Source: Hypomyces perniciosus (Eukaryota > Ascomycota > Sordariomycetes > Hypocreales > Hypocreaceae). From it: a stretch of 64,000 nt of DNA. Below are positions 1 to 12,830 of the stretch, in pieces; the stretch's first letter is position 1, and each line of letters begins with the position of its first letter. Where the stretch lies: positions 1,318,705 through 1,382,704 of the forward strand of contig SPDT01000008.1 of the NCBI GenBank assembly GCA_008477525.1. Direction: 5' to 3'. The notes beneath the pieces were generated by a model. It saw only the letters and a program-made list of their open reading frames with translations, did not search any database and was not told the origin of the DNA. A program made the position numbers and the translations under genes.

Positions 1-3000
1 ATAATTAACTCCCTAATATCTAGCAATTAAATTATTATAAAGTAGTATTGAAATCTTAATATAAAGACCTATTAATATATAAACTTTACCTTAATAGTAA
101 ACTAGCTAGTTATTACTGATAACCCAGTTATTACTATAAAATATACTAACTACTCTTTAACTTTAAACCTTTTATTAAATAAAGTAATCTCTTTATTAAA
201 CTTATAAAACAGCTAAATGCAAAAACTTTTATAGTTCTAGCAGTAAACCTACAGTAGTCTACTATATAACCTGTAAACTAGCAGTTATAACTCAGCTACT
301 ATACTTTATAGGTAAACTATCTGCTAAATAGCATCTAGTCCCTATCCCTTAACCTAAAGCGACACTAAAGCAATACTCTTATTTATAGGCAACTTTATAT
401 ATTCCTAGTTATTATAGTATACTGCTGCAGATCCTTTTAGTTTATATATACTATTGGCTTTTATACTATAAAAATACTGCAAAATTATTAATATATAGCC
501 TTACTGCAATTCTTTAATTTTAGTAAGATTATAAAAATCAAGGCATTAAAATAAAGTATTAGCAGGCTTAAACTTCCCTAGCCTATATTTAATGCAAAAA
601 TTAAATAAAGCTAGCTTATTAAAAGCCTCTGCCTACCAGTATAAAAGCTTTTATATATCTATAAAATAACAGTAATTAAAATAGTCTATTATAACCTAAA
701 TCTCTATACCTATATAAGCTAGATAATATTTTTATATTTAAAAAGCCTTTATAATAGTAAGAAATTTAATATTAAAGGTATAATAATATAATTTAAAACT
801 ATTTAGCTTTTTTAATATATATACTATAAAGTGCTAGGTATCTCGCTAATATTAAGCCAATACTGCTTTAATTATATAGTTTAATGCATCTATCTTTATA
901 TAAATTAGTACTTTTAGATTATAATATATTAAAACAGGTTTCTTTAAAAACTTTCCTTTAAGCTATTCATAAGCTTTAAAAGCATTAGGCTTTAACTATA
1001 AAAAAACCTTCTCGCTTCTTATAAGTAAAATCTATTAAAGGTACTGTAATTTTACTGTAATTTCTAATAAAGCAATAGTAAAACCCTATAAATCCTAGAA
1101 ATATAAACATATTATAAATACTTTTAAGTACCAGCCATTTAATAATAGCTTAAATGCATAACTGTTTTATCTTAATTCTATTAAGCGTAATAATATATCT
1201 AAAAAAAGGTACTAAAATAGTATAAAAAATGCATTTATTAATATTAATATATAGCTTTGCGTCTTATAACTTTTTAAAAACCTAGCAAATATACTATATA
1301 TACTCTTTAAAGGTGCGGCTATAGATCAGTATATTATTAAAATATACAATACAAATAAAATTAACTAGATTTTATAGTATATTATTAATATATTACTAAA
1401 AAGTTATAGGGGAATTTATAAGGCCAAATAGTATAACGTTACACTTAAAGTATCTATATTAGCAGCGAAATATTATTTTCTACCTATCTTCTTTATAAAT
1501 AAATATCCAGTAATATATATCCTTTAAATTAAGTTTAGTGAAAATCTTAATATATAAAAGTCTATTAAAAATCTTAAAGATTAATAGTAAAAGAGCGCAG
1601 TTCTTACAAGTTATTTTATTTAAAGTATAGAAATCGATATATATTTACAGTTTACTGCCTTTCTTTAATATAAAAATTACAGGGGCACTTGCAGGACTAA
1701 CAGACCGCTAAATCCATACATTCTATAATACTTTTTCCAAATACTTGCAGAAAGCTTCCAGCTCTTTAGGTATTAAATTATAGATAAAACTCTATAAAGG
1801 CATTTTCCTATCTTTTAACTTAATAGTATACTATTAACTTACTAATATATTAACAGCTTCTTTTACAGAGAAGACATTAATAAGATTATAATATATAAGA
1901 AGCAATTTTAAATATAAAGCTAACTTATAGTCTTTTAGGGAAATAGCTTTATTTAAGTCAAGAGATAGTAAATCTTTTAAAGCTTTTAACTTAACTTCCA
2001 GCTTCTTTTCAGTTATTAATATAAAAGCTATTTAAACTTCTTTAATAGCTTATTATAGCTGCTTTTTAAAGGCTATTAAAGTAATAGAATCCCTAGTTAA
2101 AGGATAATTCTATTAATTATACTTTTATAAAAGGGTAGGATTAGTTTCCTAAAACTAAAGTCTTCCTAAAATAAAATCTTTTAAGCTATTAGCAATAATG
2201 CAATAAAATAGCTACTTTTTCTCTACTCCCTAGTCATTAACTATCTTTATAAATATATCTATATAGCTATAAATTATAGCAGAAACACTTAAAAAAATAG
2301 CAGTAAACTTAAAAGCCAGTAATAGACTTTTTAATTAATCCTTTTATTATAAAGAGATAATATAAATATCGCTACCAGGATCAAATAAGGCATTCATATA
2401 TTACCAGTAGCCACCTAGCCGCATCTTCTCTAATTATTTTATAGGTAAATCTATATAGCAATTATATTCCTAGGCTTAACAAACTGCAGGTTTAGTATTT
2501 CCGCCAGTAAAGTATAGCTAAATAAGGTTATTATACTTTTCAGTAAAGTAATACTTACTATTATACTTTATACAATTAAAAGCTTAGCAGGAGGTCTTAT
2601 AGTAAAGACTATTATATTTCCAATAAATTACTAAGCTAAAGAGGTTTCTCTATTCTCTTAAACCTCTAGATATTTCAGTTATTATAGTTTTTAAAATATT
2701 AGTAGTATAATCCTAGTGTAATCCCCGTTAACTAGTAGGTTTAGTCTTCCTATATTTTCCTTAAAATTAAGATTCCTATTAAAAGCCACTTGCATTACCA
2801 GTACAGCTATATATAAACGTCTTAGCAATTATACTAGCATAAATCAACTCCTACTAGGTTATAGGGATTCTATAATAAAGTATCTGCTTATTTATTGCAA
2901 AGGAAAGGCACTATAAGAATATATAAATCTTAAACTATAAAAGAGTTATCTTAAAGAATTTACTTTTAATAATCTTAAATTAAAAAAGGAATAATTAAAA

Positions 3001-3965
3001 ATTCTATCTAGCAGTTTAATATAGGCGAAAAATCTATAAAGTTACTTTATAGTACCTAGTTAAACTATCGCAATTATTATCTTTAAGCTATTAACAAAAT
3101 TTATCCTAAATAATTAATCTAGCAAATCTACCTTTCTCTTTAAAATAACTAACTTATTGCTATTAAATATCTCCTTTTAAGCAAAAAGCAGTATAAATAA
3201 TCTTATAAGCTGCTTAAAAAAAGGTATTAAAAGATAATTTAAACTGCCTTTTAATAATAGTAAAAAAAGTTTATAATTTTGCCTAAAACTTTCTTTTATA
3301 ATAAAAAGCTTAAATTTACACTTTACCTTAATTGCCTTTATAAAGTTATTTTAAACTAATAGTATATAATAAGCTAGTTATAGGCAATAAACCTTTAATC
3401 TTTAAAAGTTTAAAAAAAGGGTTCTCTCTTTAAAAAAAAGTATTTAAATATTTCCTTTTTAAATATACTTACTACTCTTTTTTTATTTACTAAATATAAG
3501 CATTAAATTCTTTTTCTATAAATAAAATACTATCTAAAAAGCTTAATTAATAATTTAAAAGAGTAACTTTACTTAAAAGTCTTTATATTTAAAATACAGC
3601 CTTTTTACTAAAAGTAAATTAATTATTTACTGTTAAAGGTATCTTTAACTTTAATAGTCTTTTTACCTTTACTAAGAATAGTAAAAGACTAATATATTAA
3701 AAACCCTCTTTAAAGCAGATAAATTAAATAAAGGGCTGCAACTTTAAAGAAAAGTAAAGGAGGTTAAAGAGCAGTTACTTAAAAGAGAGATAAATACTAA
3801 TAAACAGGTAATAAGCCAGAAACTAATAGTTAGGTATAATAGTAATAGTTTACTAGTCTCTAAAGTTTTATATTTTTAGGGACTATAGTTACTTTAATAT
3901 ATATATTCCGGCCTATATAATATTATAAAAGCTCTGGAGCTTCCAGTCTCTTAACAGTATTACAC
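1..3965 (-). mobile_element. RIP-degraded Ty3/Gypsy retrotransposon, inverted copy, cut by the window edge
   Basis: This stretch is the reverse complement of the Gypsy element at 10180-13985. For example, the first bases match the complement of about 13960-13985, and 2460-2650 matches the complement of about 9800-9990. Its LTR-like start lies near 3965 and the reverse transcriptase part runs towards base 1, where the window cuts it. No ORF survives. TpA is very common and differences from the other copies are mostly C/T and G/A changes, as expected of RIP (repeat-induced point mutation of duplicated DNA in ascomycetes). Edges were judged by eye. Confidence 0.8.
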
Positions 3966-6039
3966 TACCTAGGATAATAATAAATTCCTAAAAGATATAA
4001 AGTTTAATAATAAAGGAACTTAATAATAAAATAAAAAGATTTAGATTTTAAATAAACTTTAAAAGAATATAGTTATAGAAGTTTATTAATACCTAGTATA
4101 TAGATATAAAGGTATTTGTAAGACCTGCAAATAAATATAAAGGTATTTCGAGTTTTAAAGGCTTAAAAAAATAATATAAAATATTATCTCTCGCTATATA
4201 ACTTACAGAACAGTTAAACCCTTAAAATATAAACTATACAGTAAACTCTAACCTTTACCAGTACTAGAATAACTATAAACGTTAATTTTATTAAACTTTA
4301 TTATTAAACTACTATTATTTATTAAACCAGGATCAAATATTAAATATAATAGTATTTTAATAATTATAAACTAATTTATTAAATACTTTTATTTCCTTTT
4401 ATATAAAGAAATAATAAATATAAAGATACTAGCTTATATATTTTTACAATTTATTGCAGCTAATTATATAATTGCAGTCAAGATTATTTCTAACTAAAAA
4501 TTAACCTTTATATTTAAATTCTAGCAAGTATTTATAAATTAATTAAATATAAATTATAAGTTTAATACTGTATATTACCTATAAACAGATAATTAAACAG
4601 AATACATTAACTAGATTATTAAAGCTTATCTAAAAAGTTATATTAACTTTAACTAAAACAATTAAGTAAAAAAGCTATTAATTATATAAATATCTTATAA
4701 TAGTAATATTTTAGAGTTAACTAGACTTAGCTTTATATATATTAACTATAGCTTTATATTAAATATATATAAAGTATTAAAAAAGGCCTATATATCGATA
4801 AAGTATAAATTAAAGCTGAAAATATAAAGTAGTTATATAAAGAAATATAGGTATACCTTTACTTTATATAAGAAAAAATAAAAAAGTATACTAATAAATA
4901 TAAATTAAAGGGACTAATCTTTAAAGAGGGAGATATAGTTTACCTATACTAATATTCGCTAAGGAAAAAGACTGCAAATATTAAAATAATATAATTAAGC
5001 GATAAATTAGATTTTAAGAAATTTAAACCCTACCTAGTTAAAAAGGTTATTTTAGAAATTACTTATAAACTTATATTACTAGACAGTATTTAAATTTACC
5101 CGGTATTTTATATTTTACTACTTGAAAAAGTATTATAAAATAAATTAGAAAATAAATTAATTATAGATTTAATTAAAGTTTTACTAGTTAAAGAAAAATA
5201 TAAAGTTAAGGAAATTAAAGCTATAAAAATAGAAAATAATAAACGCTAGTATTTAATTAAATGGAAAAACTATAGAGAAAAATATAACTTTTAGGAACTT
5301 AAAGAATACTTTAAATACTCCCAGATAACTCTATAACAATTTTACTGAAATCTTAGCCTATTAATAATAGATTAAGTAACCTAAAGGCAGTCTAATTAAT
5401 CACGTTAATAGCCCTGAAAGAATATATATCGATAGCAGCTTTTACTTTACAATATTCTGCTTTATTTAACTCGTCTAGAGATTTAAAACTACGCTAAACT
5501 ATCTTATAACTATAAAACACTATAAACTAACGCTATTACTTTAAGCGCGCCAACTTTGCAAAAGCTTTATTCACCTTTTATTAAGTATAGAGTAAATAAG
5601 CCTTAATCTCTTTTTCTTCCTACCTTATCTTTTACTTTTTTAAAATTATATATTACACTATACTATAAATTAAAAAGATTTAATAAAAATTAACGAAAAA
5701 TAAACCTATAGAAAGCGTAATGCCAAAACTATTACATAAATAACCTTACTGTATATATTTATTATAATGTAAATTATCTGCAATTATTTTATAAGAAAGA
5801 TTGTAACTGTAATAGAATAAATAAGGTATAATAAAATTATTAGTAGCCTTGATTAATAAAAAAAGAGCTAGGCGCTGTTTAGTTTTATAAAAATAAGATT
5901 TCGCTATATAACCTAATATTTTATTAGCAGAAAACATAAAATATAAGATAAAGGCACTATACCTATAAACTATAAGGGATAGCAGTATTTATAAAGGAAT
6001 TAATAGGTTTTAGGGATAAGATTAATAGGAGGGGGATAT
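3966..6039 (+). mobile_element. RIP-degraded Ty3/Gypsy 3' half (integrase and chromodomain remnants)
   Basis: Conceptual translation on the plus strand, through many stops, gives an integrase-end signature near 4680-4760 (YNSNI followed by LELTR) and a chromodomain-like stretch at about 5150-5330, with YLIKWKNY where chromodomains have YLVKWKGY. The order integrase, chromodomain, purine tract (about 6027-6035), LTR is that of a plus-oriented Gypsy element. No open frame of useful length remains. The 3966-4300 part is AT-rich and unassigned. Confidence 0.7.
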
Positions 6040-6427
6040 TGTATTATAACCCGACTATTATAAGAATGTGATATAGTATATACCTGGGGGAACCTTGGAT
6101 AAATAAACCAATTAGCATTAGATTACTTAGGTTACTATAAACTATAAAGTAATCCTAGTAAACTAATAAAAGGATTGACTATAGATTGTTAAGAAAATAA
6201 ATATAATTTAAGGTAATCTAAGATTATTCCCTTTATATATATATAACTGGCTTGTTATTTATTTAATATAGTTATTTAAATAGTTATTAATAATTGCATT
6301 TACTAAAACTGCCTATTCTATAGAATTGTGACTATATTACCCTGCTTAGTATTTATCCCTGACCTCTCTGTCAATATAGACCCACGAACCTCGGTTTATC
6401 CCTTAAAAATCAACCCGGATCATTACA
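6040..6427 (+). repeat. Gypsy 3' LTR (about 388 bp)
   Basis: The segment begins TGTATTATAACC and ends ATCATTACA, so it has TG...CA ends with imperfect inverted termini. It directly follows a polypurine tract (AGGAGGGGGAT) and the remains of a chromodomain integrase. It is less AT-rich than its surroundings, so it may be younger or escaped part of the mutation. I did not find the matching 5' LTR in the window. Confidence 0.65.
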
Positions 6428-8492
6428 AGGGGCAGGGGGTATTGTCCTGCTTAAAGGGGGGGGGTCCTTAGATCTAGGCCCTAAAAGCAGTGGGAGATCT
6501 GGCCAGGGCGGCTTAAGGAGCTCCTCCTTTAAATGCACTGGGTTTAGGCTTAGGGGCAGGGGGGGCAGGGTTCCTTTTTTAGAATTCTTAGGTCCTGAGT
6601 TCTCTGATGCTTTTGAGTTATTCTTTAATAGTATATACTTTTACGCTGTCTTTAATAGTCGGGCGTATATAGCAGTTTAAAGTATTAGATTAATAAGGTT
6701 TAAGGCAGTTAGTATATTAGGTAGGGTTATTGCAGTTTTTATTTTTATTAGTGTATTAAAAAGCAGGCTTACTGCATTTCTTGCAGTATATAGTTTTGGT
6801 GTATCTTTAAGGGTTATAGAAGTTAAGGTACCTATTATATTAGGTTACCTATACCTTTTAGGTCTAGAGCTTTGCTAGGGCTAAGCAGTTAAAGAGTTTA
6901 AATCTTATTTTAACTTCCTTTCTGAAAAAGATAAAGTAGTAGTAAGTGTTAGTAGTCTTGCTAAAAAGGGCCTTCTGGCAAAAGATTAAGGGTTCTTTAA
7001 ACCTAGCGCTCCCTTAAGCCTTAATCGGGACTAGCGCGTTAATAAGGAAAGTGCTTAAGGTGTTAGTATAGTATTTAAGGACGCTTTATATAAGAAAACT
7101 CCTTTATTTGTATGCCTCCTTAATCCTTAAGCCGCTAGCTTCCGCAGTTAGGCCTAAAGCAAAGATCGCTTTCTTAATCTTATTATTCTTAGCTTATAGT
7201 ATAAAGCTAGATTTTATTTCTTAAAAGTAAATAATATTCTCTTTATTAAGCTTTTTAATTTTAATAACTTTTTATTTAACTTTAATAACAGAAATCTTTT
7301 TTTAACTATAGTTTAGCAGGACTTACAAAAAGATTCTATTATTAAGTTTTTTAATTATTATATTTTATTTTTAGGTTTTAGTTTTTATAATAAAGGCTAG
7401 CCTTTTATTATTTTATAAAGTGAAATTACTTTTTTTTCCTATTAAAGGGTTTTTATTTATACCTTTAGCTGCAACTATAGCCTATATAATTTACTTTAAA
7501 CTATTAATTGCTAGCTAAGTGCTTAAGTTAGTTTAAGTTAAAGGGTAAAGTTTAGATTATTATTATTTATTGTTTTAGTAGGTTTTTTTACTGATTGGCT
7601 ATATAGTTGTTAGTTAGGCTAAAGGGGGGTTCCTGCCTAACTTTTTAAGGTTTATAAAGGCCTTTAAAGAAAGGAGGCCTTAAAGAGCGTTAATAAATAC
7701 CTTACTTACTTGCAGGGTAGCCAGGAGGTAGTGCTTTCTTTAATATTTAGCTAGGCAGTTATTAATAGTTTAGGCTACTAAAAATAAAACTTTTTATCTA
7801 GCTTTTTAAATTGCTTTAATTTCTTTAATTTAAGTGAAGATTTTATAAGCTATAGTAAACTGCTTGCTATTATTAAAGGCAGGTACTTTTATTAGCCTAC
7901 TTTAAAAGGAGGAAGAGAGGCTTTCCTAGGTCCCTTTTAAGAAAAGAGAGATATTAGGTTTTATATTAAAACCGAAATTAAGTTTAGGGATATTAGTTTC
8001 GATATATTTATTGTTAATATAGCGTTTTTAGGCGTAAGCGGGAGGACTATAGTTCCTCTTTATCTTAAGAGTAAAAGAGTGCCCTCCTTTTTAAGTCGCT
8101 GGATTACTGCCTACTTAGCAGCAGCAAGGTTTAGTTATCCCTAGTTCGCTTAAAGTTTAATAGTATTCGTTATTTTTCTTTAAATGCTTAAAAGGGGCAA
8201 GGGAGTATTATTAAGCTTATTTTTTTTAATAGCTAGTTAAAAGGTTATAAATTTTGGTAAATAGGCACCTAAAAGGTAAGGTACCTGTAGGTATAGGAGG
8301 GAAGCTTATTATTATTAACAGTAATTATAAAGTTTATATTTAAATAAATATATTACTTTAATATAATAATTTAGGCTATTATAAATAAAGGATTAAAAAT
8401 AAAAAAAATACTTTTAAAGGTATTAATTAATTTAAAAGTTAAAATTATTTAAATATTAGTATATAACTTTAAAGTTAATACTATAATAAAGG
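6428..8492 (-). mobile_element. RIP-altered Tad1-type LINE fragment (ORF1 side)
   Basis: Bases about 6580-6670 align with 37255-37345, the C-terminal part of the LINE ORF1 on the minus strand; the shared core reads GAATTC..TTGG.CC.GAG.TCTCTGATGC with C-to-T changes. The G-rich stretch 6428-6560 fits the GC-rich linker of the same ORF. From about 6700 onwards the sequence is too changed to assign to parts of the LINE, so the right edge is arbitrary and set by the next Gypsy copy. No ORF survives. Confidence 0.5.
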
Positions 8493-10010
8493 TATTAAAA
8501 GACTGGAAGCTTTAAAGCTTTTATAATATTATATAGGCCGGAATATATATATAAAAGCAACTATAGTCCCTGAAAATATAAAACTTTAAAGACTAGTAAA
8601 CTACTGCTACTATATTTAACTACTAGTTTCTGGCTTATTACCTGCTTATTTATACCTATTTCTCCTTTAAATAACTACTCTTTAACCTCTTTTACTTTTC
8701 CTTAAAGTCGCAGCCCTTTACTTAATCTATTTGCCTTAAAGAGGGTTTTTAATATATTAATCTTTTATTATTCCTAATAAAAGTAAAAAAACTATTAAAG
8801 TTAAAGATGCCTTTAGCGGCAAATAACTAGTTTACTTTTAGTAAAGAGGCTATATTTTAAATATAAAGACTTTTAAGTAAAGTTACTTTTTTAAATTATT
8901 AACCAGGCTTTTTAGATAGTATTTTACTTATAAAAAAAGAATTTAATGCTTATATTTAGTAAATAAAAGATAAATAGTAAATATATTTAAAAAGGAAATA
9001 TTTAAATACTTTTTTTTTAAAGGGAAAACCCTTTTTTTAAACTTTTAAAGATTAAAAGTTTATTGCCTATAATTAGCTTATTATATACCGCTAGTTTAAA
9101 ATAACTTTATAAAGGCAATTAAGGCAGAGTATAAATTTAAGCTTTTTATTATAAAGGAAAGTTTTAAGCAGAATTATAGACTTTTTTTACTATTATTAAA
9201 GGGCAGTTTAAATTATCCTTTAATACCTTTTTTTAAGCAGCTTATAAGATTACTTATACTGCTTCCTACTTAAAAGGAGATATTTAATAGTAATAGGTTA
9301 GTTATTTTAAAAAGAAAGGTAAATTTACAGGATTAATTACTTAAAATAAATTTTATTAATAGCTTAAAGATAATAATTACAATAGCTTAACTAAGTGCTA
9401 TAAAGTAACTTTATAGATCTTTTGCCTATATTAAGCTATTAAATAGAATTTTTAGTTATTCCTCTTTTAATTCAAGATTATTAAAAGTAAATTCCTTAAA
9501 ATAACCCCTTTATAGTTTAAGATTTATATATTTTTATAGTGCTGTTCCTTTATAATAAATAAGTAAATACTTTACTATAGAATCCCTATAACCTGGCAGG
9601 AGTTAATTTATATTAGTATAATCGCTAAGACTTTTATATATAGCTATACTAGTAATATAAATAGCTTTTAATAGGAATCTCGATTTTAAGGAAAATATAG
9701 AAAGACTAGACCTACTAGTTAATAGGGATTATACTAGGATTATACTGCTAATACTTTAAAGAATATAATAATTAAAATATCTAAAGGTTTAAGAAAATAA
9801 AGAAACCTCTTTAGCTTAGTAATTTATTAAAAATATAATAGTCTTTACTATAAAACCTCCTACTAAGCTTTTAATTATATAAAGTATAATAGTAAATACT
9901 ACTTTACTGAAAAATATAATAACCCTGTTTAGCTATACTTTACTGGCAGAAATACTAAACCTGCAGTTTATTAAGCCTAGGAATATAATTATTATAGCAG
10001 AGCGCAGTAC
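8493..10010 (+). mobile_element. Partial Gypsy copy (LTR and gag side), direct repeat of 10180-11690
   Basis: The segment is colinear with 10180-11690. It starts with an LTR-like TATTAAAAGACTGG, where the other copy has TGTCAGGAGACCGG, and ends near a shared C-rich motif around 9960-10010. Differences between the copies are overwhelmingly transitions, for example GACTAG against GACCAG and TTTAACTACTAG against CCTAACTACTAA. It lacks the protease, reverse transcriptase and integrase parts. This is direct evidence of RIP acting on duplicated DNA. Confidence 0.75.
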
Positions 10011-10179
10011 AGCTATATAGAGTATAAAGAGATAGGAAACGAAGCTTGATTCTATAAAAGAGAATATACCATAGTGGCCTCGCTATATATATATATAGCT
10101 AACATAAAGAAGAAGCTGTATATAGGCGCTTACAGCGCCTACATAATCTAACATATCGCTTATATAATATATATATTAG
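10011..10179. other. Short spacer between two Gypsy copies
   Basis: About 170 bp with higher GC than the flanks, including a GGCGCTTACAGCGCC hairpin near 10114-10128. It does not match the neighbouring copies as far as I can see. It may be the original target DNA or part of another repeat. Confidence 0.3.
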
Positions 10180-12438
10180 TGTCAGGAGACCGGAAGCTCC
10201 GGAGCTCTTATAATATCATATAGGCCAGAATATATATATAAAAGCAACTATAGTCCCCGAAAATATAAAACTTTAAAGACCAGTAAACTACTGCTACTAT
10301 ACCTAACTACTAATTTCTAGTTTATTACCTACTTATTAGCATCTATCTCTCCTTTAAATAACTACTCTTTAACCTCCTTTACTTTTCCTTAAAGTTATAG
10401 CCCTTTACCTAATCTATTTACCTTAAAAAAAGTCTTTAATATATTAATCTTTTACTATTCCTAGTAAAAGTAAAAAGACTATTAAAGTTAAAGATACCTT
10501 TAGCGGCAAATAACTAGTTTACTTTTAGTAAAGAGGCTATATTTTAAATATAAAAACCTTTAAGTAAAGTTATTCCTCTAGATTATTAATTAGGCCTTTT
10601 AAATAATACTTTACTTACAGAAAAAGAACTTAATACTTGCATTTAGTAAATAAAAGAAAAGCAGTAAATATATTTAAAGAGGAAATATTTAAATACTTTT
10701 CTTTAAGGAAAAAACCCTTTTTTTAAACTTTTAAAGATTAAAGGTTTATTGCCTATAACTAGCTTATTATATACTGCTAGTTTAAAATAACTTTATAAAG
10801 GCAATTAAAGTAAAATGCAAATTTAAACTCTTTATTATAAAAAAAAGTCTTAAATAAAATTACAGACTTTTCTTACTATTATTAAAAGGCAGTTTAAATT
10901 ATCCTTTAATACCTTTTCTTAAATAGCTTGCAAAATCACTTATACTGCTTCCTGCTTAAAAGGAGATATTTAATGGCAATAGGTTAACTATTTTAAAGAG
11001 AAAGGCAGATTTGCTGGATTAATTACTTAAAACAAATTTTATTAATAGTTTAAAGACAATAATCGCAATAGCCTAACCAAATACTATAAAGCGACTTTAT
11101 AAATCTTTCGCCTATATTAAACTACTAGACAGAATTTTCAGTTATTTCTCTTTTAATTTGAGATCGTTAAAAGCAAGTTCCTTAAAACAACTCCTTTATA
11201 ATTTAAGATTTATATATTCTTACAGTACCTTTCCCCTATAATAAATAAACAGATACTTTACTATAGAATCTTTATAACCTAGCAGGAGTTAATTTATACT
11301 AGTATAATCGCTAAAACTCTTATATATAGCTATATTAGTAATATCAATGGCTTTTAACAGGAATCTTAATCTTAAAGAAAATATAAAAAGACTAGACCTA
11401 TTAATTAACAGGGATTACATTAAGATTACACTGCTAATATTTTAAAAAATACAATAACTAAAACATTTAAAAGTTTAAAAGAATAAAGAAACCTCTTTAA
11501 CTTAATAATTTATTAGAAATATAATAGTCTTTACTATAAAACCTCCTACTAAACTTTTAATTGCATAAAGTATAATAGTAAGCACTACTTTATTAAAAAG
11601 TATAATAACCCTATTTAGCTATACTTTACTAGCAGAAATACTAAACCTGCAGTTTATTAAGCCTAAGAATACAATTACTATATAGATCCACCTATAAGAC
11701 AATTAGAGAAAATGCAGCTAAATGGCTACTAGTAATATATAAATGCCCTGTTTAATCCCGGCAGCGATATTTACATTATCTCTTTACAATAGAAAAATTA
11801 ATTAAAAAGTCTATCACCAGCTCCTAAATTTACTGCTATTTTCCCAGGTATTTCTGCTATAACTTATAGCTATACAGATATACTTATAAAGATAATTAAC
11901 GATTAAAGAGTAAAAAAGAAGTAGCTACTCTATTGCATTATCGCTAATAGCCTAAAAGACTTTATTCTAAAAAGACTTTAATTTCAGGAAGCTAATCCTA
12001 CCCTTTTATAAAAGTATAATTAATAGAATTATCCTTTAACTGGGGATTCTATCACCTTAATAGCCTCTAAAAAGCAGCTATAATAAGCTATTAAAAAAGC
12101 CCGAATAGCTTTTATATTAATAACTAAAAAAAAGCTAAAAGTTAGGTTAGAAGCTTTGGAAGACCTACTATCTCTTAACTTAAACGAAACTACTTCCTTA
12201 AAAGACTATAAGTTAGCCTTATATTTAAAATTACTTCCTATATATTATAATCTTACTAGTGTCTTCTCTGCAGAAAAAGCTGCTAATACATTAACAAGTT
12301 AATAATATACTATTAAATTAAAAGATAAAAAAATGCCTCTATAAAGTCCTATCTATAACCTAGCATTTAAAAAGCTAAAAGCTCTCTGCAAGTATTTAAA
12401 AAAAGCACTATAAAATATATAAATTTAATAGTCTATTA

Positions 12439-12830
12439 GTCTTGCAGGTGCCCCTATAATCTTTATATTAAAGAAAGGCAGTAAACTGCAAATATATATC
12501 GATTTCTATACTTTAAATAAAATAACTCGCAAAAACTGCACTCCTTTACTATTAATCTCTAAAATTCTTAACAGACTCTTATATACTAAGATTTTCACTA
12601 AACTTAATTTAAAAGATATATATTACTGGATACCTATTCGCGAAAAAAACAAATACAAAACGGCATTTTACTGCTAATATAAACACTTTAAGTGCAATAT
12701 TATACTATTCGGCCTTACAAATTCCCCTATAACTTTTCAGCAATATATTAATAATATACTATAAAATCTAGTTAATTTTATTTGCATTATATATTTTAAT
12801 AATATACTAATCTATAGCTACACCTTTAAA
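12439..12830 (+). pseudogene. Gypsy reverse transcriptase, RIP-inactivated
   Basis: The plus-strand translation reads as a Ty3/Gypsy reverse transcriptase: AGAPIIFILKKG, then YIDFYTLNKIT, then FTKLNLKDIYYWI, then FGLTNSP. The catalytic box that should read YLDD reads YFNN, so both catalytic aspartates are lost. An in-frame stop lies before the catalytic box. The pattern fits mutation of a once functional pol gene. Confidence 0.8.

Noticed and set aside
5746..5937. 63-codon ORF in the AT block
   Set aside because: Lies inside RIP-mutated Gypsy sequence, with AT-driven composition and no homology pattern.
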